Origin: Sarcocystis neurona
Taxonomy: Eukaryota > Apicomplexa > Conoidasida > Eucoccidiorida > Sarcocystidae
DNA length: 64,000 nucleotides
Reading direction: 5' to 3'
Assembly (NCBI GenBank): GCA_000727475.1
Contig: KL647305.1
Location: 736,856 to 800,855 of the forward strand
Made by a program: the position numbers and the translations under genes
Shown here: in pieces, positions 23,301 to 32,130 of the stretch
How positions within the stretch are numbered: position 1 is the stretch's first letter
Layout: the number at the start of each line of letters is the position of its first letter
Notes under the pieces: model-generated
Told to the model about the DNA's origin: nothing
The model's database searches: none
The model's input: only the letters and a program-made list of their open reading frames with translations

Positions 23301-24246
23301 GTGTTGGAAGGCTCGTCCCAAGAAGTACTCACCAAATATAGAGATGACCATCTGAGTACACAGAGGCACTGCTGGGTGCAGCTACATGCGAAAGAAGACA
23401 TACCAGTGTGAAGTTTTTGAGACACACGAGAAGACGTGTCTAGCTCCTAGACACGATGCCTCGCGAGTCACACACAAGAAGATAGCTGCTTCCGCAGCTA
23501 CATGTGAGACCCGTCCTTCGCGGCACGTGACGGTAGACAACTAGCCATATACACACGCACACACAGCAATCCACAGCTATCCAGCTAGCTAGCAAGACGA
23601 CGGCAGGCCTCTCCTTTTTCACTCCTGGACTCCGAGCGACAAACGCACACACGGCAGCTCTGCGCTCGCTCTTTAATGCGTATGACGAGCTTCGTCTGGA
23701 TTACTACAACTCGAAGCTATGGAAACAAGAAGAGGATACGCACGCACACAGGTATGCATATATCTATATATCTACCTATATATATATGTAAACATACGTA
23801 TGAGAAGCAGGTAGAAACCTCTGTTTCTATTTCATCCCTTGCTGCCGCATTGACTACGTCCTCAGTAACTTTCTCCGGAGAACATCAGCTCCCTGTGGAA
23901 GCGGGAAGATATTTAGATACACATATGCGTATACATGCATGCGTATGTGGACGGCAAAACGTACGGATATACATATATACATATATGTATAGATGGATGC
24001 AGACACGCATAAAGGTTCCTACCTTTATGTATGCATATATGTAGGTTGACAGGCAAATACGAATAAAGGGAGTCGAAACGGATGTTTGCAGAAACGAGAG
24101 ACGACCTACCTATTATTGACTAGGGCGTCCTTTTCTTCGAAAGCGTCAAGTTCGTTCCAGAAGTGAAACGCGGCAGCATCTTGGAAGGCCTGCCGTGCCC
24201 GAAGGCTGCGCCACGCCGCCTGCAGCTGCACGGCTGCACAATGCAT
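3773..24246 (-). CDS. Ser/Thr protein phosphatase with EF-hands (RdgC/PPEF type), 11 exons
   Basis: Joined exons (minus strand, 5' to 3'): 24246-24110, 19535-19373, 17946-17803, 17593-17471, 16086-16007, 13634-13124, 11881-11777, 10188-9887, 7376-7199, 5738-5615, 3915-3773. They sum to 2010 nt (669 aa plus stop) and every junction preserves phase. Domain order matches PPEF: an IQ motif at residues 8-18 ([11 protein letters not shown]) for calmodulin, a linker, the PPP catalytic core (GDTHG 192-196, GDIADRG 221-227, RGNHE 252-256, HGG 303-305, RSH 383-385), then four EF-hands. Only EF-hand 3 (D601-E612) has a canonical Ca2+ loop. All metal ligands of the dinuclear centre are present, so it should be an active Ca2+/calmodulin-controlled phosphatase. 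The start is the first ATG of the IQ exon; an upstream exon is possible. The gene spans about 20 kb because the introns are repeat-filled. Confidence 0.87.
4395..4442 (+). repeat. (GT)n tract running into a G-quadruplex-like run
   Basis: A TG-dinucleotide run passes into GGGTGTGTGGGTGGGTGGGG and further G's. Four or more G3 runs with loops of 1-5 bases fit a G-quadruplex on the plus strand, which is the non-template strand complement for the PPEF gene. It sits in the last PPEF intron. Confidence 0.8.
5615..5738 (-). CDS. PPEF exon 10: canonical EF-hand 3
   Basis: A 124-nt exon, acceptor GCATGCAG and donor G|GTATGT. It carries the only textbook Ca2+ loop of the protein, [12 protein letters not shown] (D1, N3, D5, G6, V8, E12). 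Confidence 0.95.
6026..6245 (+). repeat. CTG/TGC triplet-rich tract (CAG on the PPEF strand)
   Basis: About 220 bp of interrupted CTG triplets with CTC, TTG and CGC variants (units such as GTTGCTGCTGCTCCTGCT). It lies in the PPEF intron between exons 9 and 10. On the minus strand it could read as poly-Gln/Ser, but it is excluded from the phase-consistent coding model. Confidence 0.92.
7199..7376 (-). CDS. PPEF exon 9: degenerate EF-hand 2
   Basis: A 178-nt exon, acceptor CTTTGTCAG and donor CGG|GTAGGC. It encodes [20 protein letters not shown]..., where the loop keeps D3, D5 and G6 but has Ala at position 1. This corresponds to the LPW...VEY segment of PPEFs. Confidence 0.9.
7903..8010 (+). 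repeat. CAG triplet-rich tract
   Basis: Interrupted CAG/GCA triplets on the plus strand, opposite in orientation to the tracts at 6.0 and 12.7 kb. Located in the intron between PPEF exons 8 and 9. Confidence 0.85.
9887..10188 (-). CDS. PPEF exon 8: linker helix and degenerate EF-hand 1
   Basis: A 302-nt exon. A long Lys/Arg/Gln-rich helix is followed by the first EF-hand ([17 protein letters not shown]). Its loop lacks an acidic residue at position 12. The donor AG|GTACAC joins exon 9 so that the QW...LGQDFPW spacing equals that of animal PPEFs. Confidence 0.9.
10420..10533 (+). repeat. direct repeat, two copies about 75 bp apart
   Basis: The segment ending in CATAAGACGGGCGCATTTAC occurs at 420-458 and again at 495-533 of this kilobase, each followed by a (TA)n run. 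This looks like a local tandem duplication inside the intron between PPEF exons 7 and 8. Confidence 0.85.
11777..11881 (-). CDS. PPEF exon 7: end of the catalytic domain
   Basis: Thirty-five codons from GTG (acceptor TTTTTGGCGCAG) to donor GTG|GTGAGA. It encodes [20 protein letters not shown], the conserved SAPNY-like C-terminal block (SASNY in PPEFs). Confidence 0.93.
12720..12935 (+). repeat. CTG triplet minisatellite (15-21 bp units)
   Basis: Repeated units of the type GCTGCTGCTGCTCGGTGCTG make about 215 bp of near-perfect triplet DNA. All three plus-strand frames are open through it, which creates long artificial ORFs. It lies in the intron just downstream of the main PPEF catalytic exon. 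Confidence 0.95.
13124..13634 (-). CDS. PPEF exon 6: main catalytic exon
   Basis: A 511-nt exon holding GDIADRG, the NRGNHE general-acid motif, the VVHGG metal-ligand motif, DLLWSDP, FGPDVT and CIRSHQ. All are in the order and spacing of PPP-family phosphatases. GDIADRG has Ala where Val is usual. The long plus-strand ORF overlapping it is a compositional shadow. Confidence 0.95.
13750..14075 (+). repeat. purine-rich minisatellite with G-runs
   Basis: A GA-rich stretch contains repeated GGGGGCAGAGAGAC-type units, clearest at 13945-14045. The mirror-like purine strand and repeated G5-G6 runs could form triplex or quadruplex structures. Intronic, between PPEF exons 5 and 6. Confidence 0.85.
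14427..14620 (+). repeat. dispersed direct repeat around (TA)n
   Basis: CATACAAAGACCCTACAAGC occurs at about 14427 and again at about 14592, each followed by an ATA/GTA microsatellite. This suggests a duplicated block inside the PPEF intron. Confidence 0.75.
15884..15923 (+). repeat. (GT)n microsatellite
   Basis: About 20 GT dinucleotides with one interruption. It lies in the intron downstream of PPEF exon 5. Confidence 0.95.
16007..16086 (-). CDS. PPEF exon 5: GDxHG motif
   Basis: An 80-nt exon, acceptor TATTTTTGCAG and donor AC|GTGAGT. It encodes [20 protein letters not shown], the first PPP signature with metal ligands Asp193 and His195. The Thr in GDTHG replaces the more common Leu, Val or Ile; the catalytic residues are intact. 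Confidence 0.92.
16370..16810 (+). repeat. degenerate GTGTCTAC minisatellite
   Basis: The octamer GTGTCTAC and close variants (ATGTCTAC, GCGTCTAC) recur roughly every 20-35 bp, usually flanked by ACGTG/CATGTG palindromic bases. Spacing is irregular, so this is an old or rearranged array. It is the reverse complement of the GTAGACAC core of the 102-346 and 20.9-22.5 kb arrays. It lies in the intron between PPEF exons 4 and 5. Confidence 0.85.
17471..17593 (-). CDS. PPEF exon 4: pre-catalytic helices
   Basis: Forty-one codons, acceptor TTTTTGTTCAACAG and donor GTG|GTAAGA. It encodes the region equivalent to the helix ([19 protein letters not shown]) just before the first metal-binding motif of PPP phosphatases. 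Confidence 0.87.
17660..17740 (+). repeat. 37-bp tandem duplication
   Basis: Two copies of a unit beginning GACGGCAACGCTGGC and ending CCGCTGGGGA start at 17660 and 17697, with the start of a third. Intronic, between PPEF exons 3 and 4. Confidence 0.9.
17803..17946 (-). CDS. PPEF exon 3: start of the phosphatase domain region
   Basis: Forty-eight codons with acceptor TTTTCTACGCAG and donor GAC|GTGAGA. The segment [20 protein letters not shown] matches the conserved DxYxGPxLxxPxT block that precedes the PPEF catalytic core. Confidence 0.88.
19373..19535 (-). CDS. PPEF exon 2: helical linker
   Basis: The acceptor CTTTGCAG and donor GTACGT give a 163-nt exon whose phase matches exons 1 and 3. 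It encodes a charged helical segment ([19 protein letters not shown]) followed by a Pro/Arg-rich tail. Family members vary here. The 4.6-kb intron upstream holds the large GTAGACAC minisatellite. Confidence 0.65.
20940..22470 (+). repeat. 1.5-kb degenerate minisatellite, unit about 25-30 bp, GTAGACACGCCTGATGCAGC type
   Basis: The left third is built from GCAGCTGGCTAGCAGAGGTA-like units. The rest uses GGTAGACACGCCTGATGCAG and CTAGNGAA units. At least ten exact GTAGACAC octamers are visible, always in the same orientation. Divergence between units is high, so the array is old. It occupies part of PPEF intron 1. Confidence 0.92.
24110..24246 (-). CDS. PPEF exon 1: IQ motif
   Basis: Encodes residues 1-45 with the calmodulin-binding IQ pattern LQxxWRxxxxR, followed by a helix ending in ...DALVNN. 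The donor is AG|GTAGGT at 24109. The proposed ATG at 24246 lies just after a good acceptor-like sequence (pyrimidines then GACAG), so translation may begin here after a 5'UTR intron, or the exon may continue an upstream coding exon. In PPEFs the IQ motif sits close to the N-terminus, which fits this start. Confidence 0.75.
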
Positions 24247-25908
24247 CGCTGTCGAGCAAGAGAACCAGAAGCAGAGAGGCACAAAGGAAAACAGGTACAT
24301 CGTTGTAGTGTGCTGGTGTGTGTTCCGCCGACGTGGTCCCCTCCCAAGCACAAAAAGCATGTGTACATGTAGTATACGTACCTTTTTTGTTTAACCGTTT
24401 CATAAACTACAACACGAAGTCTCCTGGCAGATGCGGAAAACGACTAAGCAACGCGAAAGCAAACGCGCCGCGATCCCCCACCCGACGACGATCGTTGCAC
24501 TCCTACTGAAAACGTTCGTGCCCTTCAGTACCATGTAGACGTACAAGAGTCACCGGATAGAGACGTACGTGGACACATGCCTCCTCTGCGTACTGCAGTA
24601 GCGCCCGACAACGGCAGTAGCGCGACGGATCTCGCACCGCGCACACACCAGTACATATACGTATATGTATCTTTGGGCGTGTCTGTATGTATTTACACAC
24701 ACATAGATCTATGGTCGTAATGTGATAAGCGGGCACGAACATACACACATACACTACAAATACATTCGTAGACGTATAATACAGCTAATATGTATTGATA
24801 GAGCTATAAAGCTTACACCGTGTGTCTCAGATACACGCCCCGAGCTTGACGCGGCGTTTTCTGCTGGAGCGTGTGCTGGCTGCGTTGCTGTGGCGCACCC
24901 GCCCGCTCAAACGCTGCGTGCAACCATGTTACTTTTATATATACATATGTAAACCGGTGACAGTGTCAGATGTGTCCACTACAAGATCTATCTTGTGCAA
25001 ATATACATATATGTATGTATGTCGGTGACAGTATCAGCTGCCTACCACAAGACCCCTAGCGCTGTGGTACCCTTGTATGAACAGTACACATGGCAACACC
25101 GGCGGCACACAAGTAGGTCGTGGCTGGCGAACCAATAACGGAAGAACCCCCGCATATACACATATATTCGAGGTACGTGGATGCTTGACATTTTCAGTAC
25201 TAACGACCAACGTTTTAACATTCGAAGTGAGCATCTACAGAACTCGACTTCATTACCAACGCTCCTGGGACTACCAGTCTTTCCCTAGACGAAAAAGTGT
25301 GACGTCTTGGTCACAACTGCAACAGGACTGCAAGCAGCAGGTGCTCCTCTGTCTCCGCACTGCAAACCTTCTGCTCGGTAGAAAAACGTATCTTCCTAAA
25401 CTGTCCTGCAGAGGACTATCTGCCTAAAAGTACGTCAGGACAGACACGCATGGGGAGAGGAACCGAGGACGCTGCCTGAGCACGTGCGTAGTATGGACAA
25501 TGCAGATAGATGAATTTATCTGCAGAGCGGTTGAGGACTGTGCGAAGTCCTGCCAGTCTCAGAGACAAGCCGCAACGAGATGCGACGGCGTGAACTCTGG
25601 CTCGCATGTCTACAGAACGTCATTACTCGCCATCGAATAGTAAGTAAAAACCGCGCGATGGAGGAGAAGCAGAAGCCAAGAAAAGCGTGAGTCGTTGACA
25701 CATCCTCAGGGACAACGAAAAGACAGTTCTAAGCTGTGCTGCAACATAAACACCTAGTAGCTTCAACAGAAGCTACTGACCTGCTGTTATTGGCCGCCAC
25801 CTCCCCTGCTCAATAATTGAACAAACTTTCAATACAAAAACGTATGCACATATTTTTGTCTCTCTCTACCAAACTTCGCTAATAAAAAACCCCACCCATG
25901 TGCCAAAG

Positions 25909-26783
25909 TCGACAGACTTCTACTTCGCTGTGGTACATACAGCGCGGTTGGTCTTCAGGGCTATTCGTCCGTTACCGGCACCCCTGCAACCCACGAGTAA
26001 CTGCGCTACAACTCCAGCTGTACGGCGCACTGCTTTTTCTGGGACTCACAGCCGTGCTTTCTCACGCTCTACAGAACAAGGACGCACTTTCAATGAACAC
26101 GGAAAAGGAATCAGTGCTTCTCTGTACAACTCGGAAAAAGAACTTCTTGAGTTCGAGTGCAGTGCTGCACGCGCAGAGAGCACCTGCGTAGAATACATAT
26201 CAGCATACCTACCTCACACACTAACAGGATACGATCATAATCATATACCTTTATGCATACAAGTACGCATATATATATATATGTGGATATCCATACGTGC
26301 CTGCACGCGCGTGTCTAGATACTGTCCTCCTTGTGCAGTCCTGCGTAGGCGTATCTTCTTGTCTTCGTTGTACGTGTCTACGTACTGCGGGTTTCCCCTC
26401 AGTCTACATATGCTCGCGCCTCGCTCCACGCGCGTGTGTTCCTGAAGGCAAACCTACGTGCACGTAGAGCGGCAATATCACCGCGCGGGAGCGATAGACG
26501 GCGGGTGCGCACAGAACTGCAGAGATGCGCGCGCATCTGGCGGACACACTCGATGATGTGGCGTGAGTTTACTACATATTTGCTAGACACGCAGTTGACC
26601 CCATATCAGATCCACCCTGAGAAGTTACACTTGCAAGCCCCGACTTTCCACATACGGAGGCGCGGGACGGCTGACGCACTTGTGAATCCGCAGGCGAGGT
26701 CGGGGTACCTACACAGCACTGCGATTGGCTTCTACATCTCGGACGCACCCGCTGTCAAGCGCCAGGGCCGCTCATGCGAGTAA
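25909..26783 (+). CDS. hypothetical protein, weak two-exon model
   Basis: Exon 25909-26187 ends at donor TGC|GTAGAA in phase 0. Exon 26403-26783 starts after a strong acceptor (GGGTTTCCCCTCAG) in phase 0 and runs 126 codons to a stop. The 5' end is unresolved; the reading frame stays open upstream and further exons may exist. The second exon carries SMMWREFTTYLLDTQL, reminiscent of the W-x-EF-T-x-[YF]-[LIV] segment in some EF-hand/WD-repeat proteins; this is a weak impression from memory. The model lies between the divergently oriented PPEF 5' end and the 3' end of the CAP-Gly gene, a place where a small gene would fit. It could also be chance open frame. Confidence 0.25.
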
Positions 26784-27151
26784 ACACATACATATGCATA
26801 AAATGCAACGAGACGGGTTATACACTGCGGCGTATGCACGTCTCCGCCCGTATGTTGATACGTGGGTAGCTGTCTACATAGAAGTGGATACACGCGCAGA
26901 GATACACGTAGAATGATACGAACTGTACACGACTAGATGCACTGTATGTCCACACACGGCTAATCGTAGGGAAGTGGAGCCGAGCGTATCGCTGCAAAAA
27001 AATGCTGTACGTGCACCGCTCCGTCTGAGCTCGACCGTCTTTAATGCTTTACCTCGTTCCCCATTCTTGACGAATTTCCCCTGATTCTTCCTATCTTTTG
27101 AGTGCAGGAATTGCGTACGTATACTGCTACTTCCCCTTCCCTCACATTCGC

Positions 27152-28022
27152 TCACTGCGGCACATACTTGCAGATATGTTTGGGTCCCTTCCTTGCAACC
27201 TGGAGCTCTGCTGAACTCCAGAGGCGAGACCTTGGGCTCTCCCACACTACATAAAGTTGTGCGGCACTCTTACGTAAAAGTTCTTCCGTCTCACGTATAC
27301 GGGAGGCTACTCGTCTTCTGTTTAAAATTTCGTATTTCTCTCGCTTCTCTTGAGATACGCGTTCCAGTGTGAATTTCGGCATCGTACAGAATCGTTTCGC
27401 GTGCTTATCGGCTGCCGCCAAGCGTACAAATGAATCCTCCCTTTCGAGTAGCAGTATCTGTTTTAGATGGAACTCTTGGACGTAACAGAGGTGTATCTCG
27501 TGGACCTCAGGGCAGCTGCCCACCCAACTAAAGCGGCGTACCAGATGCGTATGTATATATATATATATATATATGTTTAGTACGCACACACAGGGTGGAA
27601 ACCTCTGTTTAGGTACGTGAAGGGGCACGCCTACGGAAACGCAAGGATACCCAGGTATGTAACTCTGTCTGTATGTCTGCGGGGATATTATATTCTGCTT
27701 CTGCTTGTGGTGCAGCACTTCTAACAGAATGTGTACCGTCATAGGCGTGGGCACGTTCAGAAGATACGAACAGCCCGTATCCGGGCTCGCAGCGGAAGAA
27801 CCGCTTTCCATCGACGGAGCCATCATTGTCTCCTCTCCTCCTATCGGCGAACTCAATTCCGAGGCCAACGGTAGGTGTGGAAGTCCTTTTCTTTCCGCTG
27901 CTGCTGCTGGTTTTGTTGGTACTGGCGCTGCCGCTGCTGGCAGGGGAGGGCAGCACGCCGATGTAGCGCACGTACGCCTTTCTTCCGTACACCTCCACAA
28001 CGTCTCCTACAGAGAACCCCAT
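27152..28022 (-). CDS. CAP-Gly domain protein, two exons
   Basis: The ATG at 28022 starts MGFSVGDVVEVYGRKAYVRY, the first strand of a CAP-Gly domain. After a Ser/Thr/Lys-rich insertion of about 26 residues comes VGLGIEF, then GDNDGSVDGKRFFRC and GYGLFV, the GKNDG-like signature and C-terminal strand. CAP-Gly domains bind the EEY/F tail of tubulin and EB proteins. The first exon ends near 27640-27660. The second begins after a (TA)n-containing intron at 27487-27526 (exact junction unresolved; ...WVGSCPEVHEIH...) and encodes a charged helical tail ending at a TGA at 27152. The expected product is about 240-255 aa. A GTATGT near the stop could be a donor to a further exon. The N-terminal CAP-Gly and the lack of LRR or ubiquitin-like segments make full-length TBCE or TBCB unlikely. 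The function is microtubule-associated by inference. Confidence 0.75.
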
Positions 28023-31000
28023 TGTGCGTCAGGGCGGTGACACGCGGCATGAAGGAAGAAAAGGAAAGAGTGAGCGAGAGCGGACACAAGAGCGAACAAG
28101 GCGAGACTCAAGGAATTTGGGTTAAAGAGATGTTAAGACCATACTGTCGCAGCCGCAGCGATCAGCATTGTTGTTGCTGAGAACGAGGAGAGACTTGGTG
28201 ACAGTGTAAGAGAGACAGCTGAGTCAAGCGGCAAAAGTGTGATCTGTTAAAGAAGTACCAAATAACAGCAGGGGAAGGAAGGCACCTCCCTCCCGAAAAT
28301 GAGACGACGACGACCAACAGTGAGGATCACACAGCTGGCGGTGCTGCCGGTACACGGGAAGGTTGAACTTAGCACGTTCAGGCGTAAGCACATGAAATGC
28401 GGCATCTACACTAAGGGAGAAATGCAGAATGATAAGCACGACGTAACTTCCCGATTTTTTTTTGAAGAAGCAGACCCGCAGCGCGCACACGACACGCCGT
28501 GTTGAAAGAGGACTGACGACGCCGGGAAGGGTCTAGACGGATATACTTCGTGAATGGATACGATAGAAACCACCTCCCCGAACGCCGTATTTTAAAAAGG
28601 GACCTCCCTCTGAATCGTGAGGAGGGGCGCGGAAGTGCCGAACGAGGGAAAAAACCGGGCGCAGCCCAGCTCGCACAACGGCGCCGTTGTTTCCGCCTGA
28701 GTGAAGGGAGAGCAGGATTTCGATGTCTTGGGTGGAGAAAAAAAAATCGACACATCCTCTTCAGAGCCCCTTATGGAGAAAAGGGAGAGAGACTCGTTTG
28801 TTTTTTTAAATCCGCTGCACTGATGAAAGTCGAAGCATTAGAATGCTTCGCGTGGAAAACCTGCCTTTTTTGCGTTACCTTACGACTACAACGTTGTCCG
28901 CGGCGCGGCGGCTTGCCGCTCCCCGGCACTGGTGTGGTGCCATTGCGAAGACGCGCAAAAAGGAAGAACAGAACGGCCCAGCACAGGAAACAGAAATGCG
29001 GCTCAAAGGGAGAATTCTTTGAAGTCGGCTGTGAAGAAGAGACCTCGCTTTAAGCGGACGCGAGGTTGTCGGGTGAAGGAAGCCACGGTGCCGTATCCGT
29101 AAGAAAGAAGCTAGCTAAGCGTGTGCGGCAGTACTGATACAGGAGAGGAGAGAGGGCTCGGAAACTTGCTGCGTTGAGCGCCGCTCTGGTCGACCGGCGG
29201 GAGACTTTTTCTCAGATGGACATACATTTATTGAAAAGAACCGACACAGCAAAACTGCAGTGCGTCGCCAAGGGAGGAAGAAGGCGCCGCGGGCTGAGCT
29301 GCGCGGGCGCTTAGCGGGGCCAGTTCTCTTGCGTCGACCAGGCACAGGCCTCCACAGTAAGAACAAGGCTACTTCCAGCGGGTAAACCCAGCGATACGAG
29401 GACAGCACTCAAAACAATATGGTATTCTGCATTTGGGGAACTGGGGTGGTCTACATTTCTAGCTGAACGTTCCCGCCTGCGAAACAAATGTTCACCACCG
29501 CCCGGTGTGCAGGGACCGAGGGCTCCGAGAATCGAGTGGGTCGCGGATGTACTTGGCAATAAGAAGGAGCCTCAGTAGTTTCGACTAGTTTTCAATCGTA
29601 GACATGCGCTGTTTTCAAGATGCGCCCGTTCTACTGAAGAAAAAATTCCAGTTTTCAAAAGGAATAACAGAACTACCATGTGGCAGCGTGAAACTGGGTG
29701 TTTCGAACGCACGCGCTGAGATGAGGACACGGCAACGACGTTCGTAGACACACGCACCAGCAAGCTGCCGGGTGTCTCTGTTTCGACGGTGGTAAGGTAC
29801 TGTGGTTCCGGTGCCATAAGAATACTAAAATCCTACCCTAGATGGACTTTTGCAACCAGCTGACACCACACAAGCACGTATATAGTGAGAGACTGAACTC
29901 CACTGTTCGGCAGACCGGCCCTGTGCGCGTCCGTGTAAGCTGAAATGGACGATGTTCGGACTATCAGAGGAGCCGCTTCTTTTACCCAGGGGTGAAAACT
30001 GTAGGGAATCTGCTTTCGAAAAAGCCAACTCTACCTAGTTGCCCTTGTCGAGCTGCAATCCCACCCAGCTAGAAATACACCGTGAGCACCCATCCATTTG
30101 ATGGAGTGCACATTAGACAACGGAAAAGAAGCATGTGCTCCTGGTAGCACGGCGTATCTCCCTGGTCTATACGTGAGGCTCCATTATCTTCAACGCACAT
30201 TGCACAATTACGCTGACACGCGTGCCGTAGTCTCCTGACCCCCTGCCCTCGTCGCGTGCAGGTCGCTAGTGGACATCGAACCCAGAAAGAAATGAAACCT
30301 TACCAACTTCATTTCCGGCGCGAGCACAACAGAACATGTTATTCTTACTTCTTTCCAAAAGTCCTCCCATTATTAGCGCAGCTGAAAAAGACAACGTACC
30401 CCAAAAACTTTAAGTGGTTGCACGCACAATCTGGAAACTCATCACAGCTCTACCTCCCGCTTAAAACAGATTCCAGTGCGACAACGGGAAGGAGCGCGTT
30501 TTGAAAACTTCCTGAACACAGAACTAATCAATAGTATATAGACTTTAGTCCCGAAGTCCCTTCGTACTGAGTGACACGTCTATTTTTATGAGTCGAACAC
30601 GTGTGCTTCGTCAAACACCTTCACAGCGACATACGTGCAGGAGGCTGAAGTCGTAACACTAGTCGATGTTAGCCAACCTCCACACTGTGAAAAGCGCGGC
30701 TGTATGTACTTGTTGCGTCTACCAGTCAGTCACGCATAAGAGTGCCGAACAAAGCAAATTTCTGCACCAGCTGAGGTTAGGCTACTTGGGCACAGGGCCT
30801 GCAGACACGTGACATTCTCATTCGTCAGTGATTGGTCGACAGCGCATACGAGGTACACATGTCAATACAGAGAGAACCAATAGCGCCGAAAAGCACGCAC
30901 TCGGTTATTCTTGAATGGTCGTCTAAAACAAGCGGTCTTCAAGCTGATTCTTTCCAGCTTCCGAAACCCGACAACTCTGAAAAGTGTAGTCAGAGTATAG

Positions 31001-31747
31001 GGAGCTCTGGGGGCGACAAATGTATGGTGTTATTGCGGACACTTTTTTCAGTGTACTTCCGGAGCGTACACTGCGTCGAAGAATTTCTTTTCTCTGTCAA
31101 GGCTTTCCCGAGGAGATTTAGAAAAATTCATTGTCCTGTGACACATGACACACTGCATGTAGTGTGAATCAGCTCAACAGGTGATGGCTACACTGCGAGG
31201 ACTCCCCAGCAGCTCACCAGAGGTTGTGTACGAGACACGGCTCCCCTGTCTGCGATAGACACAGCACAGTACTCTCGACCATACGCACATGAAGAGATTT
31301 TACCGCTGGGCACGGAAGCATTTTGTCCCTATGGGTAGTCGTAGACGCGTCTGTATTTCTCGTACGATGCAGGTAAAGAAGGCAAGAAGGCAGCAACTGT
31401 AGTAATTCCGGTCAGCAGTCTGCTCTTCACTCATCACCAAGGAGTTTCCGCTCTCAGTTCATATACGCACGTAAAGGTGTCCACGTCTGGTTACGCTTAA
31501 TTCGACAAATAAATTTGAGTACACGGAGACAACAGCCCCCAACGTCGTTTGTTGTACCGGTGTCACGTGAAATTACTATGGCCCACAACGCAGAAAGCCC
31601 GTTAGCCGCTGCAGGCCAGAAGCACACCACCCAGCACACCATTGTCCGCTGCAATGCCAGGGGACACTACTACCGATCAGCACGATGTTCTGAACTCCAT
31701 ATATTTGAAGCGCATCTCCTAGTTGGTATTTCCCGTCCGAACTTCTC

Positions 31748-32130
31748 GATTCATGCATTATTTCCCGAAACGTTCCAGTCAAACAGAAAGCCGACACGCC
31801 TGCGAAATAGCCGCTTTCTACAAGTGGAGTATGCTGTATGCACACGTCTCCACACGTATGCTTTCATAGATACTCCGCCTTCTCTAGAGAAACTGCGTAA
31901 TGAGAATTTTCCGTATGTGCGTGCTCGGTGAACACCTCGATTCAGGTGTTATCTTCCAAAACGCGGTTCTCATATAGAAACCCGGCACGCTGGCAAAATA
32001 GCTCGTTTTTCCGCAGCAGCACACTGTATGTGTACGTCTCCACATGTGTACGTCACACGTGTACGCGCACCGATAGTTTTATTGCCCACCTTCCGCTAAG
32101 GAACTTGATATTGATAATCTCCCTTAAGTG
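31748..32130 (+). repeat. diverged 191-bp tandem duplication
   Basis: A block starting GATTCATGCATTATTTCCCG at 31748 is followed by a diverged copy starting GATTCAGGTGTTATCTTCC at 31939. Shared landmarks include CGACACGCC/CGGCACGCT, AAATAGC and ACGTCTCCACA. Identity is partial, so the duplication is old. Confidence 0.75.

Noticed and set aside
28550..29053. 167-codon plus-strand ORF starting with ATG
   Set aside because: No recognised domain, Arg/Lys-rich composition follows local GA content, and an opposing frame is open; kept only as a note in the intergenic entry.
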